64,000 nt of DNA from Tunturiibacter empetritectus (GTDB lineage: Bacteria; Acidobacteriota; Terriglobia; Terriglobales; Acidobacteriaceae). A program made the position numbers and the translations under genes. Where the stretch lies: assembly GCF_013410875.1 (NCBI RefSeq), contig NZ_JACCCU010000001.1:1054001-1118000 (forward strand), given 5' to 3'. The notes beneath the pieces were generated by a model. The model made no database searches. It was not told the DNA's origin and saw only the letters and a list, made by a program, of their open reading frames with translations. Shown here piece after piece: positions 8,014 through 16,429 of the stretch. Each line of letters starts with the position of its first letter. Positions within the stretch are counted from its first letter, which is position 1.

Positions 8014-9450
8014 CTAGGCAGTGACATCGGCAACCACCGGAGCCACCGCCGGAATGCGCATCGGCTGCCGCTTCCAATAAGTCAGCGAGCGCCACACCCA
8101 CTCCATCGGCCCAAACTCGAAGTACCGCAGCCAGATCGAGCTGAACGCCATATTGAAGATCCACATCCCCGCCACGGCATAGTAGATCTTGTAGTACTCC
8201 ACATAGCCATACCAGTGCCACGCGCCCCAAACGAAGATCGTCTTCATTGCAAGGCTCGTCAGCAGATAATTCGACAGGGCCATCTGCCCCACCGCCGCGA
8301 TCCGCGCCAGCAGCCATCGAAATACTCCCGCCTTCACCAGAATCAAGAGCAGCGCCGCATTCCCCAACGCCCCCGCGATCCTGCCGATGTCATAGGGAGC
8401 CTGCATCCAGATCAAAGTCTTGAACATATCGAAGTGTCCCGCCCAGGCCTTGTACGCGCCCACCCCGGTCACCGACCAGCCCACCGCTAGACCGATCACC
8501 GCGATCCACGCGTACGTCTTCATGCTCAAGCGGCCAGGCAAAAAACCGTTCTTGTACAGAGCCATGCCCAGCAGCATCAGCCCCACCCAGTCCCCAAATC
8601 CAAAGTACGCACCCTTCAACTCCCCCATCAACACATTGCCCGCCACATGCCCCTGTGCCTTCCAATATCCCTTCTGCATCGCGGCGATGTCTTCGTACTT
8701 CTTCTTGTCGGGTGCACGCCATCTGTCCTGCGTGTTCTGCCACTTCTTGAGATCCCCGATCTCATCCTCGGTCAGAGTCTGGTGCTGCGCCAGCTTCGCG
8801 TTGGCCTTTGCCGCCGCCTGCTTCGCACTGTAGGAGGCGCCATACTGGCCGCCCATCATCAGCACGGAGTTGAGAAACAGTATGATGCCCGCCGTCCACA
8901 TCAGCCGCTTCACCCGAACATTGCGAAAGGGAAACAGAAACAGCAGCGCTGCCACGCCGTAGTAGAACAGGATGTCGCCGTCCCAGATCAGGTAGCCGTG
9001 AATCATCCCGATTAACACCAGCCACATATTACGGCGCGTAAAGATATCTGCCGCCTTGATTCCCGCCCCTCGCGCAAGTGCCCGTTCCGTCAGCAGGATT
9101 ACGCCAGCCCCGAACAGCATAGAAAACAGCGCCCGCATCTTGCCCTCGGCAAAGATCCAGCGCAAAAACCACATCGTCGTATTGATCTTCCAGTGAGGCC
9201 CACTGAAGACCGGCTTCACCGTGCTCAGCGGGTAGAGGTAGTTGTGATATCCATAAGCAAAGTCGCAGATGTTCATCACCAGGATGCCCATCAGCGAAAA
9301 GCCGCGCAGCACATCCATGCTGCCGATGCGCTCCGTGCGACCCACAGGCCGGGTTGCGTTCAACTCCACCTGGGCCGGCCCAGCCAGCTCCTCGGGAGTA
9401 CCAGGCGCGATTACGCCCTCATCGGGATTCACTCCAGCCACACTCGCCAT
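8014..9450 (-). CDS. DUF418 domain-containing membrane protein
   Basis: A 478-residue polytopic inner-membrane protein. The N-terminal signature RIGSMDVLRGFSLMGILVMN is characteristic of the DUF418/YeiB group, which is related to acyltransferase-3 membrane proteins, and the C-terminal half (AVGQMALSNYLLTSLAMKTI onward) is the DUF418 domain itself. About ten hydrophobic segments are apparent. A charged loop (residues about 205-265, rich in K, Q and D) separates the halves. GGAGGA precedes the ATG. Function is unknown; a role in envelope modification or small-molecule transport is suggested only by distant similarity. Confidence 0.93.
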   Translation of the reverse strand: MASVAGVNPDEGVIAPGTPEELAGPAQVELNATRPVGRTERIGSMDVLRGFSLMGILVMNICDFAYGYHNYLYPLSTVKPVFSGPHWKINTTMWFLRWIFAEGKMRALFSMLFGAGVILLTERALARGAGIKAADIFTRRNMWLVLIGMIHGYLIWDGDILFYYGVAALLFLFPFRNVRVKRLMWTAGIILFLNSVLMMGGQYGASYSAKQAAAKANAKLAQHQTLTEDEIGDLKKWQNTQDRWRAPDKKKYEDIAAMQKGYWKAQGHVAGNVLMGELKGAYFGFGDWVGLMLLGMALYKNGFLPGRLSMKTYAWIAVIGLAVGWSVTGVGAYKAWAGHFDMFKTLIWMQAPYDIGRIAGALGNAALLLILVKAGVFRWLLARIAAVGQMALSNYLLTSLAMKTIFVWGAWHWYGYVEYYKIYYAVAGMWIFNMAFSSIWLRYFEFGPMEWVWRSLTYWKRQPMRIPAVAPVVADVTA

Positions 9451-9948
9451 GACTCCTCCAGAAGCACTCGCTCGTCCTTGGCCCCAGAATCGCGTACACG
9501 TCGATTCACTGCATTTTCACCGCAGTATCCCACTCATACCCCCGCCAATCAAGCGAAATCGCATGCCACGGTCCTTCCACCGACGTCCCCAGACCCTGCA
9601 AAGAGCAGCGAACTCTGCAGCCGACCAGCCGCAGCCGCCCCACTATCAGAATCAATCCATCACAAAACCTCTGAGCCATGGAATCTCAACCACAGAACGC
9701 AGGAACTACGAACGAAAAGAATCAATGAACGAAAACAGATCAGAACGAAAAATAAATCAGAAGAAAGTGGCGTGTTTTTAGGAGCCGATTTTGATGGTGT
9801 TTCGTCACCACGTTTGCCACGCATTCCACCACGATCACACCATCAAAAAACCACGTCCAGACAACACGTTTTCGCAAAAATACCTTGAAAAACACTCATT
9901 TACCACGCAATAAAAATTCACGAACTTCGCATCCTGCATCCAACAGAC
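9451..9948. other. 498-base gap without a convincing gene
   Basis: The upstream half (about 9460-9780) shows no codon bias or recognisable protein and looks like the leader of the DUF418 gene plus unassigned sequence rich in A and C. The right part (from about 9803) carries a CACCACG-rich repeat described separately. Confidence 0.5.
9803..9914 (+). repeat. CACCACG-rich dispersed repeat, copy 1
   Basis: This stretch has repeated CACCACG/CCACGT-like words followed by ACACGTTTTCGCAAAAA, CCTTGAAAAAC and TTACCACGCA. The same order of words appears at about 48393-48520 (CACCACGATTTCGCACAAA, CCTGCAAAAAC, CCACCACGCA). It is a degenerate family rather than an exact repeat. Confidence 0.6.
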
Positions 9949-10125
9949 ATGTCCTCCTCCCCCACCCCGCCGCCCGAGAAACGACAAGCCTTCTGCAGCC
10001 CCCTCCTGCTGATCGTCATCACCTGCGTCGTTGTCGGAGTGATCGCGCTCTTCCTTATCCTGCGCCCCAATCCCAGCGGCAAGAGCCAAACCAGCCCCAC
10101 CGCTCCTCCCGCTGCATCGCAATGA
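9949..10125 (+). CDS. Small single-pass membrane protein (58 aa)
   Basis: A 58-codon frame, ATG 9949 to TGA 10123-10125. It has a Pro/Ser-rich N-terminus with EKR, a strongly hydrophobic segment (residues about 20-40, containing LLLIVITCVVVGVIALFLIL) and a Pro/Ser/Thr-rich tail. The clean topology and a strong bidirectional hairpin just after it support a real gene, although the ribosome-binding site is weak and I recognise no family. It would be missed by length cut-offs. Confidence 0.5.
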   Translation: MSSSPTPPPEKRQAFCSPLLLIVITCVVVGVIALFLILRPNPSGKSQTSPTAPPAASQ

Positions 10126-10149
10126 CGCATTTTTCGTAACGCAAGCAAA

Positions 10150-10179
10150 AAAAGGCAGACTCGAAAGAGTCTGCCTTTT
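10150..10179. terminator. Bidirectional terminator
   Basis: A perfect 13-bp stem (10150-10162 with 10167-10179) with a GAAA tetraloop, A-run on one side and T-run on the other. It sits between the converging small membrane gene and the TonB-like gene, so it can serve both strands. Confidence 0.9.
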
Positions 10180-10239
10180 CAGCTTGATCCAAGCCAACAT
10201 CGACGTAAGCCGCTGAAGGCCCATCATGCAAATAGGAAA

Positions 10240-10698
10240 CTAGCGGCCACCGCGTAGAACAACAGCCAGATTGACCGGAACAGCAGTGGGCTGGTTGTCC
10301 AGCGTACCCGGAGTGAAGCGATAATGACTGACCGCATTCAGAACGTTGCGGTCCATCATCGGGTTGACCGACTGAATGATCTTTAGATCCGTAGGTTTGC
10401 CGCTCGCGTCGACTGTCATCGCAACAACTGCAGTTCTATCAAACTGGGCCGTTGGAGCGAAGTCGGCGTCCGATTCGACCGCGACGGTGTAAATCAGCTT
10501 GGGAGCATTGACACCGGTGGAGATCCGAAGAGGAGCAGCTGACGTGGACCCTCGATCCGACTCGGAGCCAGTAAACGTGGGGGCAACCAATTCAGAGCGC
10601 AGGCTGGGCGCAGCAGTCTGAGTTTTTGCAGGCGAATTTGCCTGAGCGTGAAGCAACATGGGGGACAGGACTAGGGCGGCCACAATGATTCGACGCAT
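10240..10698 (-). CDS. Secreted TonB C-terminal-domain protein
   Basis: A 152-residue protein from the ATG at 10698, which directly opens a signal peptide (MRRIIVAALVLSPMLLHAQA). The C-terminal 80 residues form a TonB C-terminal fold: VVAMTVDASGKPTDLKIIQS, NVLNAVSHYRFTPGTLDNQP and VPVNLAVVLR. Unlike classic TonB it lacks a membrane anchor with a long Pro-rich spacer, so it is probably a periplasmic relative common in Acidobacteriota rather than the energy transducer. An upstream in-frame start (10734) would spoil the signal peptide and is not favoured. Confidence 0.8.
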   Translation of the reverse strand: MRRIIVAALVLSPMLLHAQANSPAKTQTAAPSLRSELVAPTFTGSESDRGSTSAAPLRISTGVNAPKLIYTVAVESDADFAPTAQFDRTAVVAMTVDASGKPTDLKIIQSVNPMMDRNVLNAVSHYRFTPGTLDNQPTAVPVNLAVVLRGGR

Positions 10699-11083
10699 AA
10701 TATTTATCTCTAGGGCAAATGTGCCCAACACCACGATAATCCACTCGAAATACTACTGTCAACAAGATAATAAAAAACAAAACAACCCATTTATCATCAG
10801 CTGTTTTACGTTCGAGATCCCTTGCCGCATTAGAAAAATAACCAGCTAAATAAATTTACGTGTTCGTTATTTTTCGCTCCGGCGCAGCGAAGACATCTGA
10901 AATTTCCGGCCTTATCGTGAACTCGGACTCCCGGCATCAGACCTCAGAAATGTCTCCGAAGATTGAGTCTTAGATCCGGGAAGCTCCAGCCTGCGGACCG
11001 TGTGAAAAGCTCCATCGAGCCGTTGCCAAAGAAACTGCGGTCGAGACCCAGCCGCCTCCCCAACACTGCTAACATGCAATTCA
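10699..11083. other. 385-base AT-rich divergent intergenic region
   Basis: It separates the divergent TonB-like and ROK genes. The stretch 10735-10860 is notably A-rich and must contain the promoters of both, but I see no clear -35/-10 pair, hairpin or gene. Confidence 0.5.
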
Positions 11084-11785
11084 ATGAAAGTTTTAGTCAT
11101 CGACATCGGAGGTACCAACGTAAAAGTCGCCTCCACAGATATGCGCGTCCCTGTCAAGATCCCGTCCGGTCCTAACATGACCGCTGAACAGATGACAAAG
11201 GACGTCCTCGCTGCCACCGCCGGCTGGACTTACGATTGCGTATCCATTGGCTATCCAGGTCCTGTGGTCCACCATCGCCCGATCGCAGAGCCTCATAACC
11301 TTGGCGGAGGCTGGATCGATTTTCCTTACGAAAAAGAGTTTGGAAAGCCCCTTCGCTTCATCAACGATGCTGCGATGCAGGCTCTTGGCGGCTACAAGGG
11401 TGGCCGCATGCTCTTCCTCGGCACCGGCACCGGCCTGGGCTCGGCAATGATCTTCGATGGTATCGTCATCCCGCTCGAACTCGCTCATTTGCCTTATAAG
11501 AAAGGGCTCACCTACGAACAGTACATCGGTCTCGTGGGCCTGGAACGTCGTGGCGTCAAGCGCTGGAGGAAGTCAGTCCTCGACATTATTAGCCGCCTTC
11601 AGGCCGGAATGGTCTGCGACTCCGTTCTTCTCGGCGGCGGCAACGCGAAACTCATGAAGTCGCTCCCCAATCATGTGATTCTGGGCGCAAACACCAACGC
11701 AATCGACGGTGGCATCAAACTCTGGGAGGACGCCCCCGCTTCTTCCAAACAGACAAGCGCAGTGGCTAAATCTTCAAAGTCCTGA
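11084..11785 (+). CDS. ROK-family sugar kinase (polyphosphate glucokinase-like)
   Basis: A 233-residue actin-fold (ASKHA) kinase. The phosphate-1 loop VIDIGGTNVKVA is at the N-terminus; GYPGPVV, FINDAAMQALGGY and the adenosine/phosphate-2 region FLGTGTGLGSAMI follow in order, and LLGGGNAKLM is near the end. The Glu of PLELAHLPY corresponds to the sugar-contacting region of ROK kinases. It is short (typical ROK 300+) and lacks the N-terminal DNA-binding domain and the Cys-rich zinc motif, matching the polyphosphate/ATP glucokinase subgroup. It probably phosphorylates glucose in the cytosol. A DUF6979-like gene follows 128 bases downstream. Confidence 0.85.
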   Translation: MKVLVIDIGGTNVKVASTDMRVPVKIPSGPNMTAEQMTKDVLAATAGWTYDCVSIGYPGPVVHHRPIAEPHNLGGGWIDFPYEKEFGKPLRFINDAAMQALGGYKGGRMLFLGTGTGLGSAMIFDGIVIPLELAHLPYKKGLTYEQYIGLVGLERRGVKRWRKSVLDIISRLQAGMVCDSVLLGGGNAKLMKSLPNHVILGANTNAIDGGIKLWEDAPASSKQTSAVAKSSKS

Positions 11786-11913
11786 ACAGCCAGCGAACAA
11801 CCGAAGAACGATTCGACGATCCCTTATTGCATCTGAACGTCTTCGAGCGCAGCGACGCCATCTACCAACGATCGCACCCACCTGTAATCAAAAAACTCTT
11901 ACCGGAGACATCA

Positions 11914-12303
11914 ATGGCTAACAAATATGGCGAAGCCGCTCTCATCGCGGCCCGCATGGATACTTACGGCAAGTTCATCACACCTGCAGCTCGCTGGGAA
12001 CAGGCGACCGCAAAACTCTATCCGACCAGTCCTTCGGCTCAGCGAAAGGGAGGCCCAAGGTTCGCTTTTTTAAGTCTCTGTGAAGACGGCCTGGTTAAGG
12101 GCATTCCCGCCGGGCAATATGCTCCATCCAACAAAGCCAAAGCCTATGCTCTTCGTGCCGTTGTGCTACTCAACGCGGGTACGCACAAGACTGTCAACAC
12201 ACTCTGGGCCGAGGTTACCGACGGCGAAGACATCGCCCATAACAGCCAGATGGACGTCGTTCTAGCTCTTTGGAAGAACGACCTGATCGTCCGCAACGCT
12301 TAG
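11914..12303 (+). CDS. Conserved hypothetical protein (DUF6979-like)
   Basis: A 129-residue soluble protein. The ATG at 11914 has GGAG seven bases upstream; a longer frame back to 11827 has no supporting signals. Features are MANKYGEAALIAARM at the start, an RKGGPRFAFLSLCEDGLVKG segment, and the ending NSQMDVVLALWKNDLIV. I associate this layout with the small conserved family DUF6979, from memory only. No catalytic motif is evident. It is probably cotranscribed with the ROK kinase. Confidence 0.75.
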   Translation: MANKYGEAALIAARMDTYGKFITPAARWEQATAKLYPTSPSAQRKGGPRFAFLSLCEDGLVKGIPAGQYAPSNKAKAYALRAVVLLNAGTHKTVNTLWAEVTDGEDIAHNSQMDVVLALWKNDLIVRNA

Positions 12304-12457
12304 GTCATCCTTCGCCACTGCGTCGCGGCCGGCGCAGAAGGGAATCTAACGGATCCCGCAAGATCAACCTCTTGCATCTGCACCAATTAGGAGTATTCTT
12401 CTTCCATCAATCGAGACGTATCCGGCCGCCCCGGAAACCAAACATGGAGGAACAGCG

Positions 12458-12718
12458 ATGCTTCATTTGCTTTGGACGGCTCTCATCGGTCTTGTCGTCG
12501 GCGCACTCGCCAAACTGATCATGCCAGGGAAAGAGCCTGGCGGCATCTTCATTACCATGCTGATCGGTATAGCAGGGTCCTTCCTCGGGACCTTCCTCGG
12601 GCGCGCGATCGGTCACTATGAGCCTGATCAATCCGCCGGCTTTCTTATGTCGCTTGTCGGCGCCCTCATTCTGCTAGGTATCTACAACCTTATTCGACGC
12701 AGTCGAGCAACAACTTAG
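12458..12718 (+). CDS. GlsB/YeaQ/YmgE family stress-response membrane protein
   Basis: An 86-residue inner-membrane protein with three hydrophobic helices. Family signatures are LIGLVVGALAKLIMPGKEPGG, the glycine-rich second helix GIAGSFLGTFLGRA and the final LVGALILLGIYNL. GGAGG precedes the ATG at good spacing. The family (also called transglycosylase-associated) is tied to general stress and envelope resistance in other bacteria; the mechanism is not known. Confidence 0.93.
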   Translation: MLHLLWTALIGLVVGALAKLIMPGKEPGGIFITMLIGIAGSFLGTFLGRAIGHYEPDQSAGFLMSLVGALILLGIYNLIRRSRATT

Positions 12719-12798
12719 AAGAAAGTTTTGGATATACAGCAGTTGACGCGGCCCGACGGGATATCCCTGTCGTGATCATAGCTGTGCTAATGAGTCTT

Positions 12799-15243
12799 CT
12801 ACCGAACCAACCCGATTGCGGACTCTGACGCACGAGCAGCAGGGCCCTCGGCGTACTGCCGCACCACATCGCCAAACTCCGCCATAGCCACCGGTTTCGC
12901 GATAAAGTTGCCCTGTGCCTCGTCACACTTTCTCCGCAACAGGAAACGCATCTGCTCATCGGTTTCGACACCTTCTGCCACGACCTTGATGTTGAGTCCG
13001 TGAGACATTGCGATGATCGTGCGAACCACTGCTGCAGCATTGGCGTCGGTTCCAGCCTTCTTCACAAAGCTCTGATCGATCTTTAACTGATCAACCTGAT
13101 ACTCCAGCAGATACGAGAAACTGCAAAACCCTGTGCCGAAGTCGTCGATAGAAATACGCACTCCCAACTCCCGCATCTTCTGCAGCTTTTCCAGAACATG
13201 TTCAGAGTTCACCATCAGCATATTTTCCGTAATCTCGATCTGCAGTCTTTCTGGAGACAGGCCGCTCTTCGACAGCGAGTGTTCAACCAGAGGAACGAGA
13301 TTTTTCTGCTGAAACTGCCGCGGCGATAGATTAATTGAAACCGTCAGATCCATGCCAAGCTCGTCCTGCAGCGCCTTTCCCTCGCAACATGCGGTCATAA
13401 AGGCCCACTCCCCGATGGGTACAATCAGCCCCGTCTCTTCCGCCAACGGAATAAACTGCGACGGCGAGATGCTCCCTAGTCTGTGATTTGTCCATCGAAG
13501 CAGCGCTTCCATTCCGGTCACAGCTCCGGTGGTCAGTGAGATCTGCGGCTGGTAGTGCATGCTGAGCTCTTTATTCGCCAACGCATGTCGCAGCGCATGC
13601 TCCATCGTCAGGCGCTCTGCCGTCTCCTTCAGCATGCTTTCGCTGAAGATTTGAAACTGATTCCGCCCGTTCTCCTTTGCCGCGTACATCGCCGAATCTG
13701 CCCGTTTGAGCAGATGTTTGGCATCGCTTGCGAAGTCGGGAAAGATGCAGACCCCGACACTCGCGGTCACGTGCACCAGATGTTCTTCGATCGAGATCTC
13801 CGGCGATAATGTGGCTACCAGATTGACTGCGCATTGTTCGACGTCGTCCACGGTGGTGATGTCCGGCATTACCACCACAAACTCATCCCCGCCTATCCGC
13901 GCCACCACATCGGTGCTGCGCACAGAGCGACGCAATCTATGGGCAGCCTCGACCAGAATCTGGTCGCCCGCCGAATGTCCCAGGGAGTCATTGATGCGTT
14001 TGAAGTGATCCAGATCGATCACAAAGACCGCGACCTTTGTCCCGTAACGTCGCGCCAGTTCCACCGTCTGGACGGTCTTGTCCTGCAAGAGCGCGCGGCC
14101 TGTCAGCCCCGTCAGTTGATCATGTGTGGCCAGATGAGTCACATACTCCATCATCTGCCGCCGATCCGTAATATCAAATGCAATGCTCACGAAGCCGGTT
14201 ACCTCTCCAGCCTCGGTCTTCACTGCTCTCATGGCCAGATTGATCGGCGTTCGTCCGCCGTCGCGTCTGATCAGAGTCCACTCCTGCTCCTCCATCTCTC
14301 CCTGGGACGCCTTCGTCGTCAGAACTTCGAAGCCATATTTTTCCAGTGTCGCGGAGGAATCAATTGCGACCGCCCTGCCCAGAAGTTCGCGCTCGTCGTG
14401 CAACACCGTCAGCGAAGACTTTCCCACCAACTCCTCGCTCCGATATCCCGTCAGCCTCTCTGCCTCCCCGTTCATTGCCGTAATCATCCCGGCAATATCG
14501 GTTGCGACGATGCTGAAAGGAGCGTTCTGAAAGACGGAGCCAGTAAACTCCGCCAGGTGAGCATATCGCTCCTGCGTCACCTTAGCTTCGCTGATATCGC
14601 TGAAGGTAATGGCCAGTCCGTCTCCGAGCTTGACCACCTGGGTTCGCAACCACGTCGCCTTTACACTCGCGTAGCTCAGAGGAAACTCTTCGTTAAGTGA
14701 CTCCCCGGTCTCGACAACTCTGCAAAACCTGGCGAACATCGATCCCGTTGCCTTTATCGGAGTTACTGAGGACAGAGTCTGTCCCAGCAACTCGGAGCGT
14801 GATCGTTCTACCAGCCTCTCGACGTTGGCATTGACGTAAAGAATTCGAAAGTCCACGATTCTGCCTTCTTCGTCTCGCAAGGATTCAAAGAGCCCAAAGG
14901 CATCCAGGCTCGTCTCAGCGGCTGCCAAAAATTGAGAATGCGCCTGCTGAGCCCCTTTTAGCTTCTCTCGGCCGCGTTCGTGCCACAGTGCCCACAATGC
15001 AAGAGCAGTGCCAGAGATCGCAATTAAGACCGTGCTCAACCTTCCGAACTCAGCCCCATGCTCTATTCGCCAGAGCCCTGCTACCACCAGCGAAACCGGC
15101 GCTGCTGAGAGGATCGTCTTCCAAACCCAGGATCGCTGGGATTCGAGCACAGAGGCTTTCAAGAGATACCTCGAAATACAAGCCAGGATATTGCCAGCAT
15201 CGTGTTTCTCTACCCCCGTCAACGCCGTAACCGAATGAAGCAA
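12799..15243 (-). CDS. Membrane-bound PAS-PAS-GGDEF-EAL c-di-GMP enzyme
   Basis: A protein of about 814 residues. Two membrane helices (about 42-60 and 68-88) are followed by two PAS domains (about 103-215 and 230-355), a GGDEF domain (about 370-535) and an EAL domain (about 545-795). The cyclase motif RIGGDEF is intact, and RSTD five residues before it is a product-inhibition I-site. The phosphodiesterase side keeps GMEALLRW, DDFGTGF and LKIDQSFV, so both activities look possible. The start is uncertain: a TTG at 15243 opens the longest frame, while the TTG at 15162 has GAGG six bases upstream. It is on the same strand as the esterase and MASE1-GGDEF genes upstream. Confidence 0.93.
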   Translation of the reverse strand: MLHSVTALTGVEKHDAGNILACISRYLLKASVLESQRSWVWKTILSAAPVSLVVAGLWRIEHGAEFGRLSTVLIAISGTALALWALWHERGREKLKGAQQAHSQFLAAAETSLDAFGLFESLRDEEGRIVDFRILYVNANVERLVERSRSELLGQTLSSVTPIKATGSMFARFCRVVETGESLNEEFPLSYASVKATWLRTQVVKLGDGLAITFSDISEAKVTQERYAHLAEFTGSVFQNAPFSIVATDIAGMITAMNGEAERLTGYRSEELVGKSSLTVLHDERELLGRAVAIDSSATLEKYGFEVLTTKASQGEMEEQEWTLIRRDGGRTPINLAMRAVKTEAGEVTGFVSIAFDITDRRQMMEYVTHLATHDQLTGLTGRALLQDKTVQTVELARRYGTKVAVFVIDLDHFKRINDSLGHSAGDQILVEAAHRLRRSVRSTDVVARIGGDEFVVVMPDITTVDDVEQCAVNLVATLSPEISIEEHLVHVTASVGVCIFPDFASDAKHLLKRADSAMYAAKENGRNQFQIFSESMLKETAERLTMEHALRHALANKELSMHYQPQISLTTGAVTGMEALLRWTNHRLGSISPSQFIPLAEETGLIVPIGEWAFMTACCEGKALQDELGMDLTVSINLSPRQFQQKNLVPLVEHSLSKSGLSPERLQIEITENMLMVNSEHVLEKLQKMRELGVRISIDDFGTGFCSFSYLLEYQVDQLKIDQSFVKKAGTDANAAAVVRTIIAMSHGLNIKVVAEGVETDEQMRFLLRRKCDEAQGNFIAKPVAMAEFGDVVRQYAEGPAARASESAIGLVR

Positions 15244-15402
15244 CTATTTCGCTGTCAAAAAGGGTGCTGTTTGCGTACGTAAACGGTTGCTTTCGATTTT
15301 TATTTCGCAGCAATACCAAATGCAGTCTATTCGTTCCTCGCAGCCGGGGATCAACTATTTTGAGTCCACGGGTCGGTAAAGAGCAACAATCTCTCCGGCA
15401 CA

Positions 15403-16380
15403 CTATTCCTGCGACATCCAGCCGTGCATCTCCATCCAGTTCGCGAGCAGAGTAGGGTAGATGGCTAGCTCGGTCATTCCTTTCATCCCTTGCGCCATTC
15501 CCGCTCCGTGCTGCCCGCGCTCGAAGATGTGCAACTCCACAGGCACGCCGGCTTCCTTGAGCGCGTCGTAAAACGCTGTTGCATTGAGTGGACTCACCTG
15601 CTGATCAGCAGTCGTCGAGAAGATGAAGCATGGAGAGGTATTCTTCGTCACCAGCTTCACCACCGAGATCGAGTCCAGCATTGCCTTCGTCGGATGATTG
15701 CCCAGCAGTCCCTCCATGTCCGTCTTCCTGGGGATCGTGGCGTCCATGGTAAACCGCCCATAGGAAACAATGGCGAAGTCGGGCCGGTCGCTCACCCTAT
15801 CGATCGGATCCTCCGCGCCCGTGGCGCCGTTATCGTTTACCGCAGCAAGATAACCTGCCAGGTGACCGCCAGCGGAGAAGCCCCACAGCCCGATCCTGTC
15901 CTTCGCCACTCCCAGCTCTGCGGCGTGGCTGCGCACATAGCGCATCGCCCGTGCGCCATCCAGCATCGGAGAAGGGAAGTGGTATCGCGGTCCCAGCCGG
16001 TACTCCAGCACAAACGCCGTCACGCCATGCGCATTCAGCCAGCGCGCCTCCTCCCCACCCTCCTTTTCGATCGCCAGATGAACATATCCGCCCCCAGGCA
16101 TCACGATCACCGCAGAATGTACTCCGGCACCCGGCGCTGGGTACACATACATCTTTGGAATGTCGCCTTCGCTTCCTCCCAACGCACCTGGCGCTCCGTT
16201 CGGCCATAGCACGATGGTCTTTGCAAATCCCATCGGAGGCTTCGTCACGGTTGCGTCAGCGATGGCGTGTGCGGAGGTAGCTGCCGTCGCCGAGTTTGAG
16301 GCGCAACCCGCTCCAGGCAGCGCACAGAAACAGCCGACTGTCAGCCAAAGAAGTGGTCTCATCGTCCCGTCAAAATTCAT
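15403..16380 (-). CDS. Exported alpha/beta hydrolase (esterase/acetylxylan esterase-like)
   Basis: An alpha/beta hydrolase of about 325 residues. The N-terminus from MRPLLWLTVGCFCALPGAG is a secretion signal, so starts at 16380 or 16362 are both credible. Catalytic features are the oxyanion region VMPGGGYVHLA, the nucleophile elbow GFSAGGHLAG, an Asp in TTADQQVSP and the His in ERGQHGAG. This layout fits the BD-FAE/ acetyl-esterase group that deacetylates plant polysaccharides, consistent with the biomass-degrading lifestyle of many acidobacteria. The start lies 50 bases downstream of the preceding GGDEF gene stop, so the two may be cotranscribed. Confidence 0.87.
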   Translation of the reverse strand: MNFDGTMRPLLWLTVGCFCALPGAGCASNSATAATSAHAIADATVTKPPMGFAKTIVLWPNGAPGALGGSEGDIPKMYVYPAPGAGVHSAVIVMPGGGYVHLAIEKEGGEEARWLNAHGVTAFVLEYRLGPRYHFPSPMLDGARAMRYVRSHAAELGVAKDRIGLWGFSAGGHLAGYLAAVNDNGATGAEDPIDRVSDRPDFAIVSYGRFTMDATIPRKTDMEGLLGNHPTKAMLDSISVVKLVTKNTSPCFIFSTTADQQVSPLNATAFYDALKEAGVPVELHIFERGQHGAGMAQGMKGMTELAIYPTLLANWMEMHGWMSQE

Positions 16381-16429
16381 CTTCCCAATCCATCGCCACT
16401 GCAACAACACGAGATGGCGGATTCGCGGC

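Noticed and set aside
7820..8317. Minus-strand frame of 165 codons
   Set aside because: It overlaps DUF418 in another frame and includes repeat R2; no ribosome site.
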